Shown here in pieces: positions 25,432 to 35,922 of a stretch of DNA of 64,000 nucleotides (positions are counted from its first letter, which is position 1; every line of letters starts with the position of its first letter). The notes beneath the pieces are model-generated. The model had not been told where the DNA came from. It searched no databases and saw only the letters and a program-made list of their open reading frames with translations. The position numbers and the translations under genes were made by a program. The stretch comes from Coprococcus aceti (GTDB lineage: Bacteria; Bacillota; Clostridia; Lachnospirales; Lachnospiraceae). The stretch is taken from NCBI RefSeq assembly GCF_025567285.1, contig NZ_JAOQJT010000008.1, forward strand, positions 81,305-145,304, given 5' to 3'.

Positions 25432-28203
25432 ATGAATAAACAACAATTAGCATCTACTATTTGGCAGTCAGCCAATCAGATGAGATCAAAGATAGAGGCA
25501 AATGAATATAAGGACTATATTCTTGGATTTATGTTCTATAAATATCTTTCAGATCGTGAAATTTCTTTCCTGAAAGGAGAAAAATATTCTGACGAGGATA
25601 TTAAAAAAGTGACAGCAGATGACGAGAAACTTGTGAAGCACATTAGTGAGAATATTGGATATTTTATTGCTTATGAGGACTTATTCTCATCATGGCTTTC
25701 TAAAGGCGATGATTTTGATGTATCTGATGTAAGAGATGCATTGAGTAATTTTGATGCCAATATCGAACCGACATATAAGAAATTATTTGAGAATATATTT
25801 AAGACGTTGCAGAGTGGCCTTTCAAAGTTAGGTGAAACATCAACAAAGCAGACCAAATCAATAAAGGCGCTTCTTAAACTAATAAAAAGAATTCCGATGG
25901 ATGGAAAGCAAGACTATGATGTTTTAGGGTTTATTTATGAGTATCTCATCAGCATGTTTGCAGCTAACGCTGGAAAGAAAGCAGGAGAGTTTTATACACC
26001 ACATGAAGTTTCAGTGTTGATGTCTGAAATTGTGGCCAACCATCTTAAGGATAGAGAGCATATTAAAATCTATGATCCTACATCAGGTTCAGGCTCATTG
26101 CTCATTAATATTGGAGCATCTATGGCTCAATATATCGAAGGCGAGAACAAGATTGATTATTATGCGCAAGAATTGAAGGAGAATACCTATAACTTAACTC
26201 GTATGAATTTGGTTATGCGAGGAATTAATCCAGCTAATATCAATGTTAGAAACGGCGATACTTTGGAAGATGACTGGCCATTTTTTGAAACAGATGAAAA
26301 CAAAGACGAGACATATTCGTTAGTTAAAGTTGATGCAGTAGTTTCAAATCCTCCATATTCACAGAAATGGGATCCGAAGAATAAAGAATTTGATCCTAGA
26401 TTTAAAGAATTTGGAGTTGCACCAAAGGCAAAAGCAGATTATGCATTTTTACTTCACGAACTCTATCATTTAGAGGATGATGGAATTATGACTATTGTAT
26501 TGCCACATGGTGTTTTATTTAGAGGCGGAGAAGAAGAAAAGATACGTGAGACTTTGATTGAGCGAAACCATATAGAGGCAATTATTGGTTTACCAGCTAA
26601 TATTTTCTTTGGAACTGGTATACCTACAATTATTATGGTTTTGAAAAGAATAAGAGCAGATTCAGATGTCTTGATTATTGATGCATCAAAAAAATATGAG
26701 AAGGTCGGCAAAAATAATAAATTACGTGCAAGAGACATTCGTGAAATAGTTGATACCTTGAAGGCTAGAAAATCTGTGACAAAATTTTCAAAATTAGTTA
26801 CAAAGGAAGAGATACGGGAAAATGAATATAATTTGAATATTCCGAGATATGTTGATTCATCTGATGATGAAGAACCATGGGATATCCATTCCATTATGTT
26901 TGGCGGAATTCCTAATATGGAAATAGAAGGTCTTCATAAGTATTGGGATGCGTTTCCGGGGCTACGAGAGGAAATTTTTAGTGCTCTTTCAGCTAATTAT
27001 TCTAGAGTTATAGTAGATGATGTAGAAAGTGCGGTATCTAATTTTGTATCTGTCTCTGATTATATTGCAAAATATCATTATATTTTCAGGGGATTTGGAG
27101 AGCATTTAAAGGATTGCTTGATAGAAGATATCCTTGATGTTAATGCTCAAAGTCTTAAAGAAGATGTATGTACAGATATTTTTAGTAGAACGTCAAATAT
27201 TAAATTAGTTGATCAATACAAGGCATTTCAGATTCTATCTGAAAATTGGGAGACAATCACTTCAGATTTAGAAATGATCCAGGGAGAGGGATTTGATGCT
27301 ATATTCCAGGTTGATCCTAATATGGTAGTAAAGAAAATGAAGGAAGATGAGGATGAGGTAACTGAAGTACAGGAAGGCTGGAAAGGTCATATTTTACCAT
27401 TTGAGCTTGTACAAGAAGTATTCCACTGCGAACAATTATCTGAAATAAAATCAAATGAAAATAGATTAGTGGAAATTGATGGCTACTATACTGAAATACT
27501 AGAGTCACTCGAAGAGGATGAACTTGAACTGCAGATTACAAATGAGGACAAGAATGCCTTCGTCGGAAAAGAAGTGAAGGCATATGTTGTAGAGGCGTTG
27601 GCTGATGTTGAAAGCCCTGAAATCAATGCATTGAAGGACTATTTAAAGATTTCATCTAAGAAAGAAAAACTTGCTTATATTGAAGAAAGAAAAGTGGTTG
27701 ATTGGAACACAATGGCTGCAAATAAGGATGGTACATTTGGAAAACCTGCAGTAAATGCAAGAATTTTACAATTGCAGATGGATTATGAATTTCCAGAAGA
27801 ATCACTAGAGGCGAAAATGAAGCAGGTCATGCTTTTGATGGATGAAGAGAGTGATTTGAAGAAAAAACTCAAAAATCAGAAAGTAGAGCTAGAAAATGAA
27901 ACAATAGATAAAATTAAGAGTCTCGAAGAGGATGAAGCACTATATCTTCTTGAGTTGAAATGGATAAGACCAATTTTATCTGGACTAGAGACATTACCAG
28001 CGGATGTTATTTCTTCGCTTATTTCAGAAGTGAAAAAATTAAATACAAAATATGCAACTACATATAGTGATATTGAGGTAAAGAAAGAATCTGCAGCTGG
28101 TTCTCTTATTCAGATGATTGATGGTTTATCTGGTAGCAAAGATGATCTTGATGGCCTGGCAGAATTTAAGAAGTATATGGGGGTAAAAAATGAAAAAGTA
28201 TAA
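25432..28203 (+). CDS. hsdM: Type I restriction-modification methyltransferase subunit HsdM
   Basis: N6-adenine methyltransferase subunit of a type I complex (M2S for modification, R2M2S for restriction). HsdM N-terminal helical domain (residues 1-130), SAM-binding motif I DPTSGSGSLL (about 215) and catalytic motif IV NPPYSQKWDP (about 305). At 923 residues it is much longer than classical HsdM (about 500). Beyond residue 480 lies a mostly helical, acidic extension with coiled-coil character to the end. AGGAGG lies 9 bp before the ATG. It overlaps hsdS by 14 bp. Confidence 0.95.
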   Translation: MNKQQLASTIWQSANQMRSKIEANEYKDYILGFMFYKYLSDREISFLKGEKYSDEDIKKVTADDEKLVKHISENIGYFIAYEDLFSSWLSKGDDFDVSDVRDALSNFDANIEPTYKKLFENIFKTLQSGLSKLGETSTKQTKSIKALLKLIKRIPMDGKQDYDVLGFIYEYLISMFAANAGKKAGEFYTPHEVSVLMSEIVANHLKDREHIKIYDPTSGSGSLLINIGASMAQYIEGENKIDYYAQELKENTYNLTRMNLVMRGINPANINVRNGDTLEDDWPFFETDENKDETYSLVKVDAVVSNPPYSQKWDPKNKEFDPRFKEFGVAPKAKADYAFLLHELYHLEDDGIMTIVLPHGVLFRGGEEEKIRETLIERNHIEAIIGLPANIFFGTGIPTIIMVLKRIRADSDVLIIDASKKYEKVGKNNKLRARDIREIVDTLKARKSVTKFSKLVTKEEIRENEYNLNIPRYVDSSDDEEPWDIHSIMFGGIPNMEIEGLHKYWDAFPGLREEIFSALSANYSRVIVDDVESAVSNFVSVSDYIAKYHYIFRGFGEHLKDCLIEDILDVNAQSLKEDVCTDIFSRTSNIKLVDQYKAFQILSENWETITSDLEMIQGEGFDAIFQVDPNMVVKKMKEDEDEVTEVQEGWKGHILPFELVQEVFHCEQLSEIKSNENRLVEIDGYYTEILESLEEDELELQITNEDKNAFVGKEVKAYVVEALADVESPEINALKDYLKISSKKEKLAYIEERKVVDWNTMAANKDGTFGKPAVNARILQLQMDYEFPEESLEAKMKQVMLLMDEESDLKKKLKNQKVELENETIDKIKSLEEDEALYLLELKWIRPILSGLETLPADVISSLISEVKKLNTKYATTYSDIEVKKESAAGSLIQMIDGLSGSKDDLDGLAEFKKYMGVKNEKV

Positions 28204-29398
28204 TAAAACACCTAAACTTCGTTTTTCTGGATATACTGACGATTGGGAACAGCGTAAGCTCGGAGAACTGGCTGATATAGTTGGTGGCGGAACGCCGAGT
28301 ACAGGCGTTTCAGATTATTGGGATGGTGATATTGATTGGTATGCTCCTGCTGAAATCGCAGAGCAAATATATCTCACTTCGAGCCAGCGAAAGATAACTG
28401 AAGAAGGATATAATCACAGTTCAGCAAAAATGCTGCCTGTTGGGACTGTGTTGTTTACCTCCCGTGCCGGAATAGGAAAAACCGCTATTTTGACCCAAAA
28501 AGGCTGTACTAATCAAGGTTTTCAATCCATAGTTCCGCACAAGAGCGAATTAGATTCATACTTTATTTTCTCAAGAACAGAGGAATTAAAACAGTACGGA
28601 GAAACAGTCGGAGCTGGCTCAACTTTCGTTGAGGTGTCAGGAAAACAAATGGCGAATATGGAACTGATGATGCCGAAAACAATGGCAGAGCAAAAGACCA
28701 TTGGTCAATATTTCGCCAACCTCGACAATCTTATCACCCTTCACCAGCGTAAGCTTGAGAAGTTACAGAACATGAAGAAATCATGCTTGCAAAAGATGTT
28801 CCCTAGGGATGGTGCTACTGTTCCTGAAATAAGGTTTTCTGAATTCCAGGGAGATTGGGAGGAACGAACACTTGGTTCGTGCTTTGAAGAGCGATTAGAA
28901 AGCTTACCAGACGGAGAATTACTATCAGTTACAATTGGTTCAGGAATAAAGAAGTTTTCTGAACTAGATCGCCACGACAATTCAAATACTGACAAATCTA
29001 AATACAAAAGAGTTTGTATTGGTGATATTGCTTATAACTCAATGAGAATGTGGCAAGGAGCAAGTGGGCGTTCACCATACGAAGGTATTGTAAGTCCTGC
29101 ATATACTGTAGTAAAGCCAATAGGAGATATAGACACTCAGTTCTTTGCTTATATGTTTAAGAAGAAAGAGATAATTCATCTTTTTGAAATTAACTCACAA
29201 GGACTAACATCCGACACTTGGAACTTAAAATATCCAGCATTCAGTAAAATTGTGGTTAGAGTTCCTAGGAATGTGGAAGAGCAAAGTAGGATTGCTAGAT
29301 TTTTGTTGGAGCTCGATGAGCTCATTTCATGTACTGAGCAAGAAATTGAGATTACGAAAAGAATGAAAAAAGGATGTCTTCAGAAGATGTTCGCATAA
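28190..29398 (+). CDS. hsdS: Type I restriction specificity subunit HsdS
   Basis: 402-residue DNA-recognition subunit. Two target-recognition domains, each starting with a similar block (LRFSGYTDDWEQRKLGEL near residue 10; IRFSEFQGDWEERTLG near residue 215) and each followed by a coiled-coil conserved region ending in SCLQKMFP or GCLQKMFA. The two TRDs differ from each other, implying a bipartite asymmetric target that cannot be read from sequence. Only one complete specificity gene is present, with no inverted partial hsdS for phase switching. It starts inside the end of hsdM. Confidence 0.94.
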   Translation: MKKYNKTPKLRFSGYTDDWEQRKLGELADIVGGGTPSTGVSDYWDGDIDWYAPAEIAEQIYLTSSQRKITEEGYNHSSAKMLPVGTVLFTSRAGIGKTAILTQKGCTNQGFQSIVPHKSELDSYFIFSRTEELKQYGETVGAGSTFVEVSGKQMANMELMMPKTMAEQKTIGQYFANLDNLITLHQRKLEKLQNMKKSCLQKMFPRDGATVPEIRFSEFQGDWEERTLGSCFEERLESLPDGELLSVTIGSGIKKFSELDRHDNSNTDKSKYKRVCIGDIAYNSMRMWQGASGRSPYEGIVSPAYTVVKPIGDIDTQFFAYMFKKKEIIHLFEINSQGLTSDTWNLKYPAFSKIVVRVPRNVEEQSRIARFLLELDELISCTEQEIEITKRMKKGCLQKMFA

Positions 29399-29410
29399 GG
29401 AGGGATAGAC

Positions 29411-32400
29411 TTGTCAGATATTATTTTTAATGAAGAAAAGGACTTTGAAGAAGCTGTCATAAAAGCCCTCATTGAGCATGGATGGGAATCGGATGTTATT
29501 AGATATCCATCTGAAGAAGATTTAATTCAGAATTGGGCGAACATATTATTCAATAATAATAAGCAGGGAACGCGATTGAATGATCAGCCATTAACTTCCG
29601 GAGAAATGGCTCAGATTTTAGACCAGGTAAGAAATCTACAATCGCCAATGGCCCTAAATGAGTTCATCAATGGGCGTAGTATATCTATTACCCGTGATAA
29701 CCCTAATGACCCGATTCATCTGGGCAAAGAGATTTCTCTAAAAATTTATGATCGCCAGGAAATTGCATTAGGACAGAGTAGATATCAGATTGTTCAGCAG
29801 CCGAAGTTTAAAACAAAATCACCTATTCTCAACAGCAGAAGAGGTGACTTAATGTTGTTAATTAATGGTATGCCTGTCATTCATCTGGAACTAAAACGCA
29901 GCGGAATTCCGGTTAGTGAGGCATATAATCAAATAGAAAAATATTCACATGAAGGTGTATTTAGAGGTATTTTTTCTCTAGTACAGATCTTTGTGGCAAT
30001 GCAACCTAAGGAATCCGTATATTTTGCAAATCCGGGAGAAAAGGGCGTGTTCAACAAGGCCTTTTATTTTCATTGGGCTGATTTCAATAACAATCCTATA
30101 AATGAATGGTACACGTTCATTAAAAAGTTTTTATCTATTCCAATGGCACATATGCTAATTGGCTTCTATACGATTGCAGATACTGATGAGGGCATATTAA
30201 AAGTTATGAGAAGTTATCAGTATTATGCGGCAGTCGGAATTGCTAATATTGTTGCGGAGAAAAAGAGTCACTGGGATGATAAGAAGCAGCTCGGTGGTCA
30301 TGTGTGGCATACAACTGGTAGTGGTAAAACCATGACTAGCTTTAAAGCTGCTCAGCTCGTTGCTGCTAATCATGATGCAGATAAAGTGGTTTTTCTGGTT
30401 GATAGAAAAGAATTAGGAATACAGTCACTTAAGGAGTACCGTTCATTTGCTACAGGAACAGAATCTGTTCAGGCAACGGAAAATACAGATATTTTAATGT
30501 CGAAATTAAAGAGCCCAGATTCTGATAATACCTTGATTGTTACATCAATCCAGAAGTTGAGTAATATCGCAAGGGAAGACGTGGCTAATATAGAGGCAGA
30601 TTTAAAAATTGTTCAGCGTAAGAGAATGGTTATCATCATTGATGAGTGCCACCGTTCTACGTTTGGAGATATGCTTGCAGATATAAAAAACACGTTCAAA
30701 AATGCATTGATCTTTGGATTTACTGGAACACCTATTCAAGACTTAAATGCAAAAAAAGACAGTACAACGCCGACAATATTTGGTGATGAGATTCATAGAT
30801 ATACTCTAGGTGATGGAATCAGGGATAAAAATGTTCTTGGCTTCGATCCATATATGGTGCGCATTTATGACGATGCTGATCTGCGAGAGAAGGTTGCACT
30901 TAGTAAAGCCAAAGCAAAAGACCCAGAGGATGCTTTTAGCGATCCTAAAAAGGAAAAAGTATATCTCAAATACATGGATTCATCTCAAATCAAGATGTAC
31001 GGAGAACTGGTAAATGGAAAATATGTAAAAGGCATAGAAGATTTTGTGCCTAATGAGCAGTACCAAACAGATGAGTATGTTGATGGCGTAATACAGGATA
31101 TAAAAAAGAAATGGATGCTATACAGTAGAAATAGAAAGTTTCATGCTATTTTTGCGACCAGCAGTATTCCAGAAGCAGTTAAATATTATAGATTGATGGT
31201 CAAAGCTTTTCCTGACTTATTCATCACCGCAATGTTTGATCCTACTATTGATAATGAAGGTGGTGGAAGTTTAGAGAAGGAAGATGGAATTGTTGAAATC
31301 TTGGAAGCTTATAATAAGCACTTCAATCAGAAGTATACGATTCCAACGTATGATAAATTTCGTAAGGAAGTCAGCCTAAGATTGGGCCATAAAAAACCAT
31401 TTGATAGTATTGGTAAGGATGAGCAAATTGATATTCTTATTGTAGTGAATCAAATGCTTACTGGATTTGATTCCAAGTTTGTAAATACATTATATCTGGA
31501 TAAGATGATGGAGTATGAAAACCTCATCCAGGCCTTTTCGCGTACAAACAGACTTTACAATATGGCTGAGAAGCCTTTTGGAATTATCAAATACTATCGT
31601 AGACCAAATACAATGGAGAAGAATATTGAAGCGGCTGTAAAGGCATATTCAGGTGATGTCCCTACAGGATTGTTTGTTGATAAATTGCCTAACAATCTAA
31701 GGAATATGAATGTTCTTTTCCAAAGTATAGAACAGATATTCAAAAATGCAGGTATTGTTAATTTTGAAAAGTTGCCTGCTGATAATGCAGCGATAGGAAA
31801 GTTTGCAAAGGAATTTAATAAATTTGTGAATCATCTTGAAGCGGCTATTATACAAGGGTTTACTTGGAATAAGAATTCTTATCCGGATGAGGATCAGAAT
31901 GAAGATGCTATAAAAATGCTAATCGATGAACAGACATACCTGACATTATTAGCTAGATATAAAGAGATAACTCGTGGTGGCGGTGGTGGAGCCGGTGGAG
32001 ATGTTCCGTATGAAATAGATGTTCATATTACAGAATATGATACCGGAAAGATCGACGCAAATTACATGAATTCGAATTTTGATAAGTATGTCAAGCTGAT
32101 TCAAGGTGATAGCGATCCAGGAGTTGTCGATGCGGCACTGAAGGAATTACATAGATCATTTTCGATGCTTTCACAGGAAGAGCAGCGCTATGCAGAAAGG
32201 TTTATTCATGCAGTAGAAAGTGGTCAGGCAAAATTAGTTCCAGGCAAAACGTTTAGAGATTATATTACTGATTATATGAAGGCAGATGAGCATGCACGAA
32301 TTAATCGTGTTGTTAGACGTCTTGGATGTTACTATGCTTTGCTTAAAGAATTGCTAGATCGTCACGCAACTCCAAGTAACATTGATGATCGAGGAACATT

Positions 32401-33403
32401 TACTGAGCTAAAAAAATCAGTTAATAAGACAAAGGCAGAGAACTTTTTTAGATTGGTATTTAAGGATGACTATGTTCCGTTACGATTACCAATTTACAGC
32501 GAGAATTACTTACGTGATTTTATTTTCTCTGGCGGAAAAGATCCGTATTTAAATGTGATTGAAGTAGAACAGACTTCTGCATATACACCTGATGATGCTA
32601 GAGAATACAATAAACCTAAAGTGGTAGTTGTTAAGCTCACAGATAATGATTATGTCGGTAGAGAGATAAGAACTTCGGTCAGTTACAAGACCTTAGAAAA
32701 CTGGTATTCAGAAAGCAACGCTGTAAAAAGTGTTATTGAGTCAGAATGTTTTGCGTATGTGGAAGATAAACTTTGCGTTGCTACATCGGAATGCTTGGAA
32801 CGTACTGATGACGGAAAAATAAGATTAACTGAATATGCAAAGACACATGAAGAAGAATGTTTCTTACAATTCATTGTGGATGAAAAAGATGGAACATTGC
32901 ATTATGTGAAACTTCCAAAATCAAAGGCAGATGAAGCATTTAATTATAATGACGCTATAACAGAGGATTTGTTATCTCAGTATGGGCTAGTAAATGAAAT
33001 GTCAAAAGAGATGTTAAATGCAATTGACGGTGAAGAATTTGGATCAGCACTTGATATCCTAATGGATAAACATATCTGTAATTATTCAGCAAGACTTTTA
33101 AGAAGTATTACAGGTTTGGATAACAGAACAATAAGTAACATGAAGAAGGGTGAAAATCTTACTAAGTCAAATGTGATATCTGCGTGTTTAGGTATACATA
33201 TTCCGTTTAGAGTTAGTAACCATATGCTTAGTCTTGCTGATTTGACGTTGAATATGACTTCCAAAGGTCAAGTGGGCGATGACAATGAAACATATGATAT
33301 GCTTCTTCATTTAAAATGGACGACTGATTATGATGATATTTATGAAGAATTGAAAGTTCAATCAAAAGATCATCTAATTCACCAGCCGCCAGTAAAAAAG
33401 TAG
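29411..33403 (+). CDS. hsdR: Type I restriction endonuclease/translocase subunit HsdR, extended
   Basis: 1330 residues, starting at a TTG with AAGGAGGG seven bases upstream. A PD-(D/E)xK nuclease domain (RRGDLMLLINGMPVIHLELK, about 145-163), SF2 translocase with Walker A HTTGSGKTM (about 300), DECHRS (about 410), TGTP and the QAFSRTNR motif VI, then a helical region. Classical HsdR is 1000-1100 residues. Here about 290 extra residues follow, including an HTH-like stretch near residue 1245 (GLDNRTISNMKKGE). The enzyme cleaves unmodified DNA after ATP-driven translocation. Confidence 0.94.
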   Translation: MSDIIFNEEKDFEEAVIKALIEHGWESDVIRYPSEEDLIQNWANILFNNNKQGTRLNDQPLTSGEMAQILDQVRNLQSPMALNEFINGRSISITRDNPNDPIHLGKEISLKIYDRQEIALGQSRYQIVQQPKFKTKSPILNSRRGDLMLLINGMPVIHLELKRSGIPVSEAYNQIEKYSHEGVFRGIFSLVQIFVAMQPKESVYFANPGEKGVFNKAFYFHWADFNNNPINEWYTFIKKFLSIPMAHMLIGFYTIADTDEGILKVMRSYQYYAAVGIANIVAEKKSHWDDKKQLGGHVWHTTGSGKTMTSFKAAQLVAANHDADKVVFLVDRKELGIQSLKEYRSFATGTESVQATENTDILMSKLKSPDSDNTLIVTSIQKLSNIAREDVANIEADLKIVQRKRMVIIIDECHRSTFGDMLADIKNTFKNALIFGFTGTPIQDLNAKKDSTTPTIFGDEIHRYTLGDGIRDKNVLGFDPYMVRIYDDADLREKVALSKAKAKDPEDAFSDPKKEKVYLKYMDSSQIKMYGELVNGKYVKGIEDFVPNEQYQTDEYVDGVIQDIKKKWMLYSRNRKFHAIFATSSIPEAVKYYRLMVKAFPDLFITAMFDPTIDNEGGGSLEKEDGIVEILEAYNKHFNQKYTIPTYDKFRKEVSLRLGHKKPFDSIGKDEQIDILIVVNQMLTGFDSKFVNTLYLDKMMEYENLIQAFSRTNRLYNMAEKPFGIIKYYRRPNTMEKNIEAAVKAYSGDVPTGLFVDKLPNNLRNMNVLFQSIEQIFKNAGIVNFEKLPADNAAIGKFAKEFNKFVNHLEAAIIQGFTWNKNSYPDEDQNEDAIKMLIDEQTYLTLLARYKEITRGGGGGAGGDVPYEIDVHITEYDTGKIDANYMNSNFDKYVKLIQGDSDPGVVDAALKELHRSFSMLSQEEQRYAERFIHAVESGQAKLVPGKTFRDYITDYMKADEHARINRVVRRLGCYYALLKELLDRHATPSNIDDRGTFTELKKSVNKTKAENFFRLVFKDDYVPLRLPIYSENYLRDFIFSGGKDPYLNVIEVEQTSAYTPDDAREYNKPKVVVVKLTDNDYVGREIRTSVSYKTLENWYSESNAVKSVIESECFAYVEDKLCVATSECLERTDDGKIRLTEYAKTHEEECFLQFIVDEKDGTLHYVKLPKSKADEAFNYNDAITEDLLSQYGLVNEMSKEMLNAIDGEEFGSALDILMDKHICNYSARLLRSITGLDNRTISNMKKGENLTKSNVISACLGIHIPFRVSNHMLSLADLTLNMTSKGQVGDDNETYDMLLHLKWTTDYDDIYEELKVQSKDHLIHQPPVKK

Positions 33404-33429
33404 AATATCAACGATGAACAGGAGATATC

Positions 33430-35922
33430 GTGAAAATGCAATACGATTGGATAGATTTTTATACAGAGTTTGCTACTAAGCTTCTTCCTTTCAAAACTGA
33501 TAGAAAGGCTCTTATTCAGAAAATATATGCGGTGTATAACACTGTTGGAATTAGTGCTCCGAAACTTGAAAGTGGTGATGAGATTATTGATATTGATCCG
33601 TTCACCATCTTTGGCACATTCAACAAGGGAATAACAAATGCTAATAGAATTGCTATTCTTAACGGGATAGCATCAGAGTTTGGAATTGCTGCAACTGTGC
33701 CGAGCAATTTTGATGGAATTCCGGTTCTTAATAATCTAAAGGCTACGTTTTATGGATTTAAGGATGATAGAAAAGCAAATGATATTGATAACTTGTGGAG
33801 TTTGTTTGAGGTAGCTCTTGCATTGGCTGACAATGACACAGAGGATAACCGTCAGAAATTCTCCGAGGCTTATGACAAGGTACATGATCAGCTTTGCATT
33901 CGCTGGAATATTACTATGGGCCTTTATTGGATTCGTCCTTATACATTTATCAACTTGGATTCCAGAAACCGCTGGTTTATAGCAGATGTCCAGAATATGC
34001 CTGGCGAGTTTGTTGTCGCAGCCGAGAAGAAGCTTAAGAAAGTGCCGTTTGCTGCAGATTATCTTGAAATAAAGGATTTGTGTAAGAAAGCTCTGGATGC
34101 AGGTGAATATGAATACAAGAACTTTCCTGATTTATCCTATACGGCCTGGGTGATCTCTGAGCAAGTCAATCAGGAAAAGGCTGCTGAAAAAGGTAAAAAG
34201 ACTTCGAAAGCAGAATTTCTTAAGTGGTTTATGCCATTGCTACAGGCGTTACGCGATTTAGGAGGATCTGCGACACCGGTAGAAGCGAGAAAGAAAATTA
34301 TAGAAAACGAGCATTTGTCGGATGAGATAGTAAGCGAAACCAGAGGGAAAACGAAGGTTAACAAATTTGAAAATGAAGTTGCTTTCGCCAGAAACTATCT
34401 CGTTGGAGCAGGATATATTGATAAAAGCGTAAGAGGTGTGTGGACACTTACTGAAGCAGGCAAATCAGTGGAATTAACAGCGGAGATGGCATCTGATATT
34501 TTCAAAAAAGGTGTCTCTGATGCAAAGAGTAAGAAAACGAATGATAGCGATGCTCTTGCAGATAGTGATGTCGATACAGTTCATTACTGGATTTATGCTC
34601 CAGGACAAAACGCTGATAAATGGGAAGAGTGTTATAAGAACGGTTATATGCTACTGGGCTGGGGCGAGATTGGAGATCTTGGAGTATTCAGCTCTAAGGA
34701 TGAAATGAAACAGCAGATGAAGAAAGAATACGGTGATAGCAGTTCCTATAAGAATTCAGCTCATGCTACTTGGCAGTTTGTACATGATATTAAGATTGGC
34801 GACGTGGTATACGTTAAAAAAGGTAATAATGGAATTCTTGGCAAAGGAATTGTTGAGTCTGATTATGAATATGATGCAGATCGCACAGATGAATATTCTA
34901 ATGTTAGAAAAGTAAATTGGACGAACAAGGGCGATTGGACAATTAATCATCAGTCCCCTCAGAAGACTCTGACCGATATTACGCCATATAGTGACTTCGT
35001 ACAAGAAATTAAGGCTTTGTTTGAGGAAGACGATATTGCAGATGATGAGCAGGAAATTGCCTATCCGGAGTACACAGCAGAAAATTTCCTGGATGATGTG
35101 TACATGTCTGAAGATAATTATACCAGATTAGTTGGCTTGCTTAGAAATAAGAAAAATATTATCTTGCAGGGTGCACCAGGTGTAGGAAAAACATATGCTG
35201 CTAAGCGCTTGGCCTATTCTATGATGGGTGTAAAAGATGTAGAGCGTGTCATGATGGTACAGTTCCATCAGAGTTATTCCTATGAAGATTTTATTATGGG
35301 CTTTCGTCCATCTGCTACAGGATTTGAACTGAAGAAGGGGGCATTCTACAATTTCTGCAAGAAGGCCGAGGTAGATAGTGATAATGAGTATTTCTTTATC
35401 ATAGATGAAATCAATCGCGGCAATCTGAGTAAGATCTTTGGCGAGCTGTTTATGCTGATTGAAAATGATAAGAGAGGAAATGCGCTACAGCTTCTGTATT
35501 CGGATGAAAAGTTTGCGGTGCCGAAGAATGTCTATATTATTGGCATGATGAATACTGCGGACAGAAGCCTGGCTATGCTGGATTATGCACTTCGTAGAAG
35601 GTTTGCTTTCTTTGATATCAAGCCGGGGTTTGAGACTCCGGGGTTCCGTGAGTACCGCATGGCATTAGATAATGAGAAGTTCAACAAACTGATCAGTTGC
35701 GTCGAAAGCTTGAATAGAGAGATTTCCGTCGATGAATCTCTGGGCGAAGGGTTCTGTATTGGTCACAGCTACTTCTGTAATTTACAGCCTGATACAATTG
35801 ATGATAGTTGGCTTTATGGTGTTGTGGAATATGAGTTGATACCTTTATTGAAAGAATACTGGTTTGATGAACCTATGAAGGTGAAAGATTGGAGCGAAAA
35901 TCTAAGGAGTACGATTAAGTGA
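33430..35922 (+). CDS. mcrB: McrB-type AAA+ GTPase subunit with Mrr_N and EVE-like domains
   Basis: 830 residues, GTG start with GGAGA 4 bases upstream (an in-frame ATG at 33,436 is nearly as good). Order: an N-terminal domain of unknown type (1-250), an Mrr_N-like winged helix (about 260-345), an EVE-like modified-base reader (about 378-520; YWIYAPGQNADKW, MLLGWGEIGD), and the McrB AAA+ motor with Walker A GAPGVGKT (about 580), Walker B FFIIDEINRGN and sensor GMMNTADRSLAMLDYALRRRF. It should bind modified DNA and drive cleavage with McrC. It starts 27 bp after hsdR. Confidence 0.9.
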   Translation: MKMQYDWIDFYTEFATKLLPFKTDRKALIQKIYAVYNTVGISAPKLESGDEIIDIDPFTIFGTFNKGITNANRIAILNGIASEFGIAATVPSNFDGIPVLNNLKATFYGFKDDRKANDIDNLWSLFEVALALADNDTEDNRQKFSEAYDKVHDQLCIRWNITMGLYWIRPYTFINLDSRNRWFIADVQNMPGEFVVAAEKKLKKVPFAADYLEIKDLCKKALDAGEYEYKNFPDLSYTAWVISEQVNQEKAAEKGKKTSKAEFLKWFMPLLQALRDLGGSATPVEARKKIIENEHLSDEIVSETRGKTKVNKFENEVAFARNYLVGAGYIDKSVRGVWTLTEAGKSVELTAEMASDIFKKGVSDAKSKKTNDSDALADSDVDTVHYWIYAPGQNADKWEECYKNGYMLLGWGEIGDLGVFSSKDEMKQQMKKEYGDSSSYKNSAHATWQFVHDIKIGDVVYVKKGNNGILGKGIVESDYEYDADRTDEYSNVRKVNWTNKGDWTINHQSPQKTLTDITPYSDFVQEIKALFEEDDIADDEQEIAYPEYTAENFLDDVYMSEDNYTRLVGLLRNKKNIILQGAPGVGKTYAAKRLAYSMMGVKDVERVMMVQFHQSYSYEDFIMGFRPSATGFELKKGAFYNFCKKAEVDSDNEYFFIIDEINRGNLSKIFGELFMLIENDKRGNALQLLYSDEKFAVPKNVYIIGMMNTADRSLAMLDYALRRRFAFFDIKPGFETPGFREYRMALDNEKFNKLISCVESLNREISVDESLGEGFCIGHSYFCNLQPDTIDDSWLYGVVEYELIPLLKEYWFDEPMKVKDWSENLRSTIK

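Noticed and set aside
28190..29398. Phase-variable hsdS inversion system
   Set aside because: Only one complete hsdS and no inverted partial copy or recombinase nearby.
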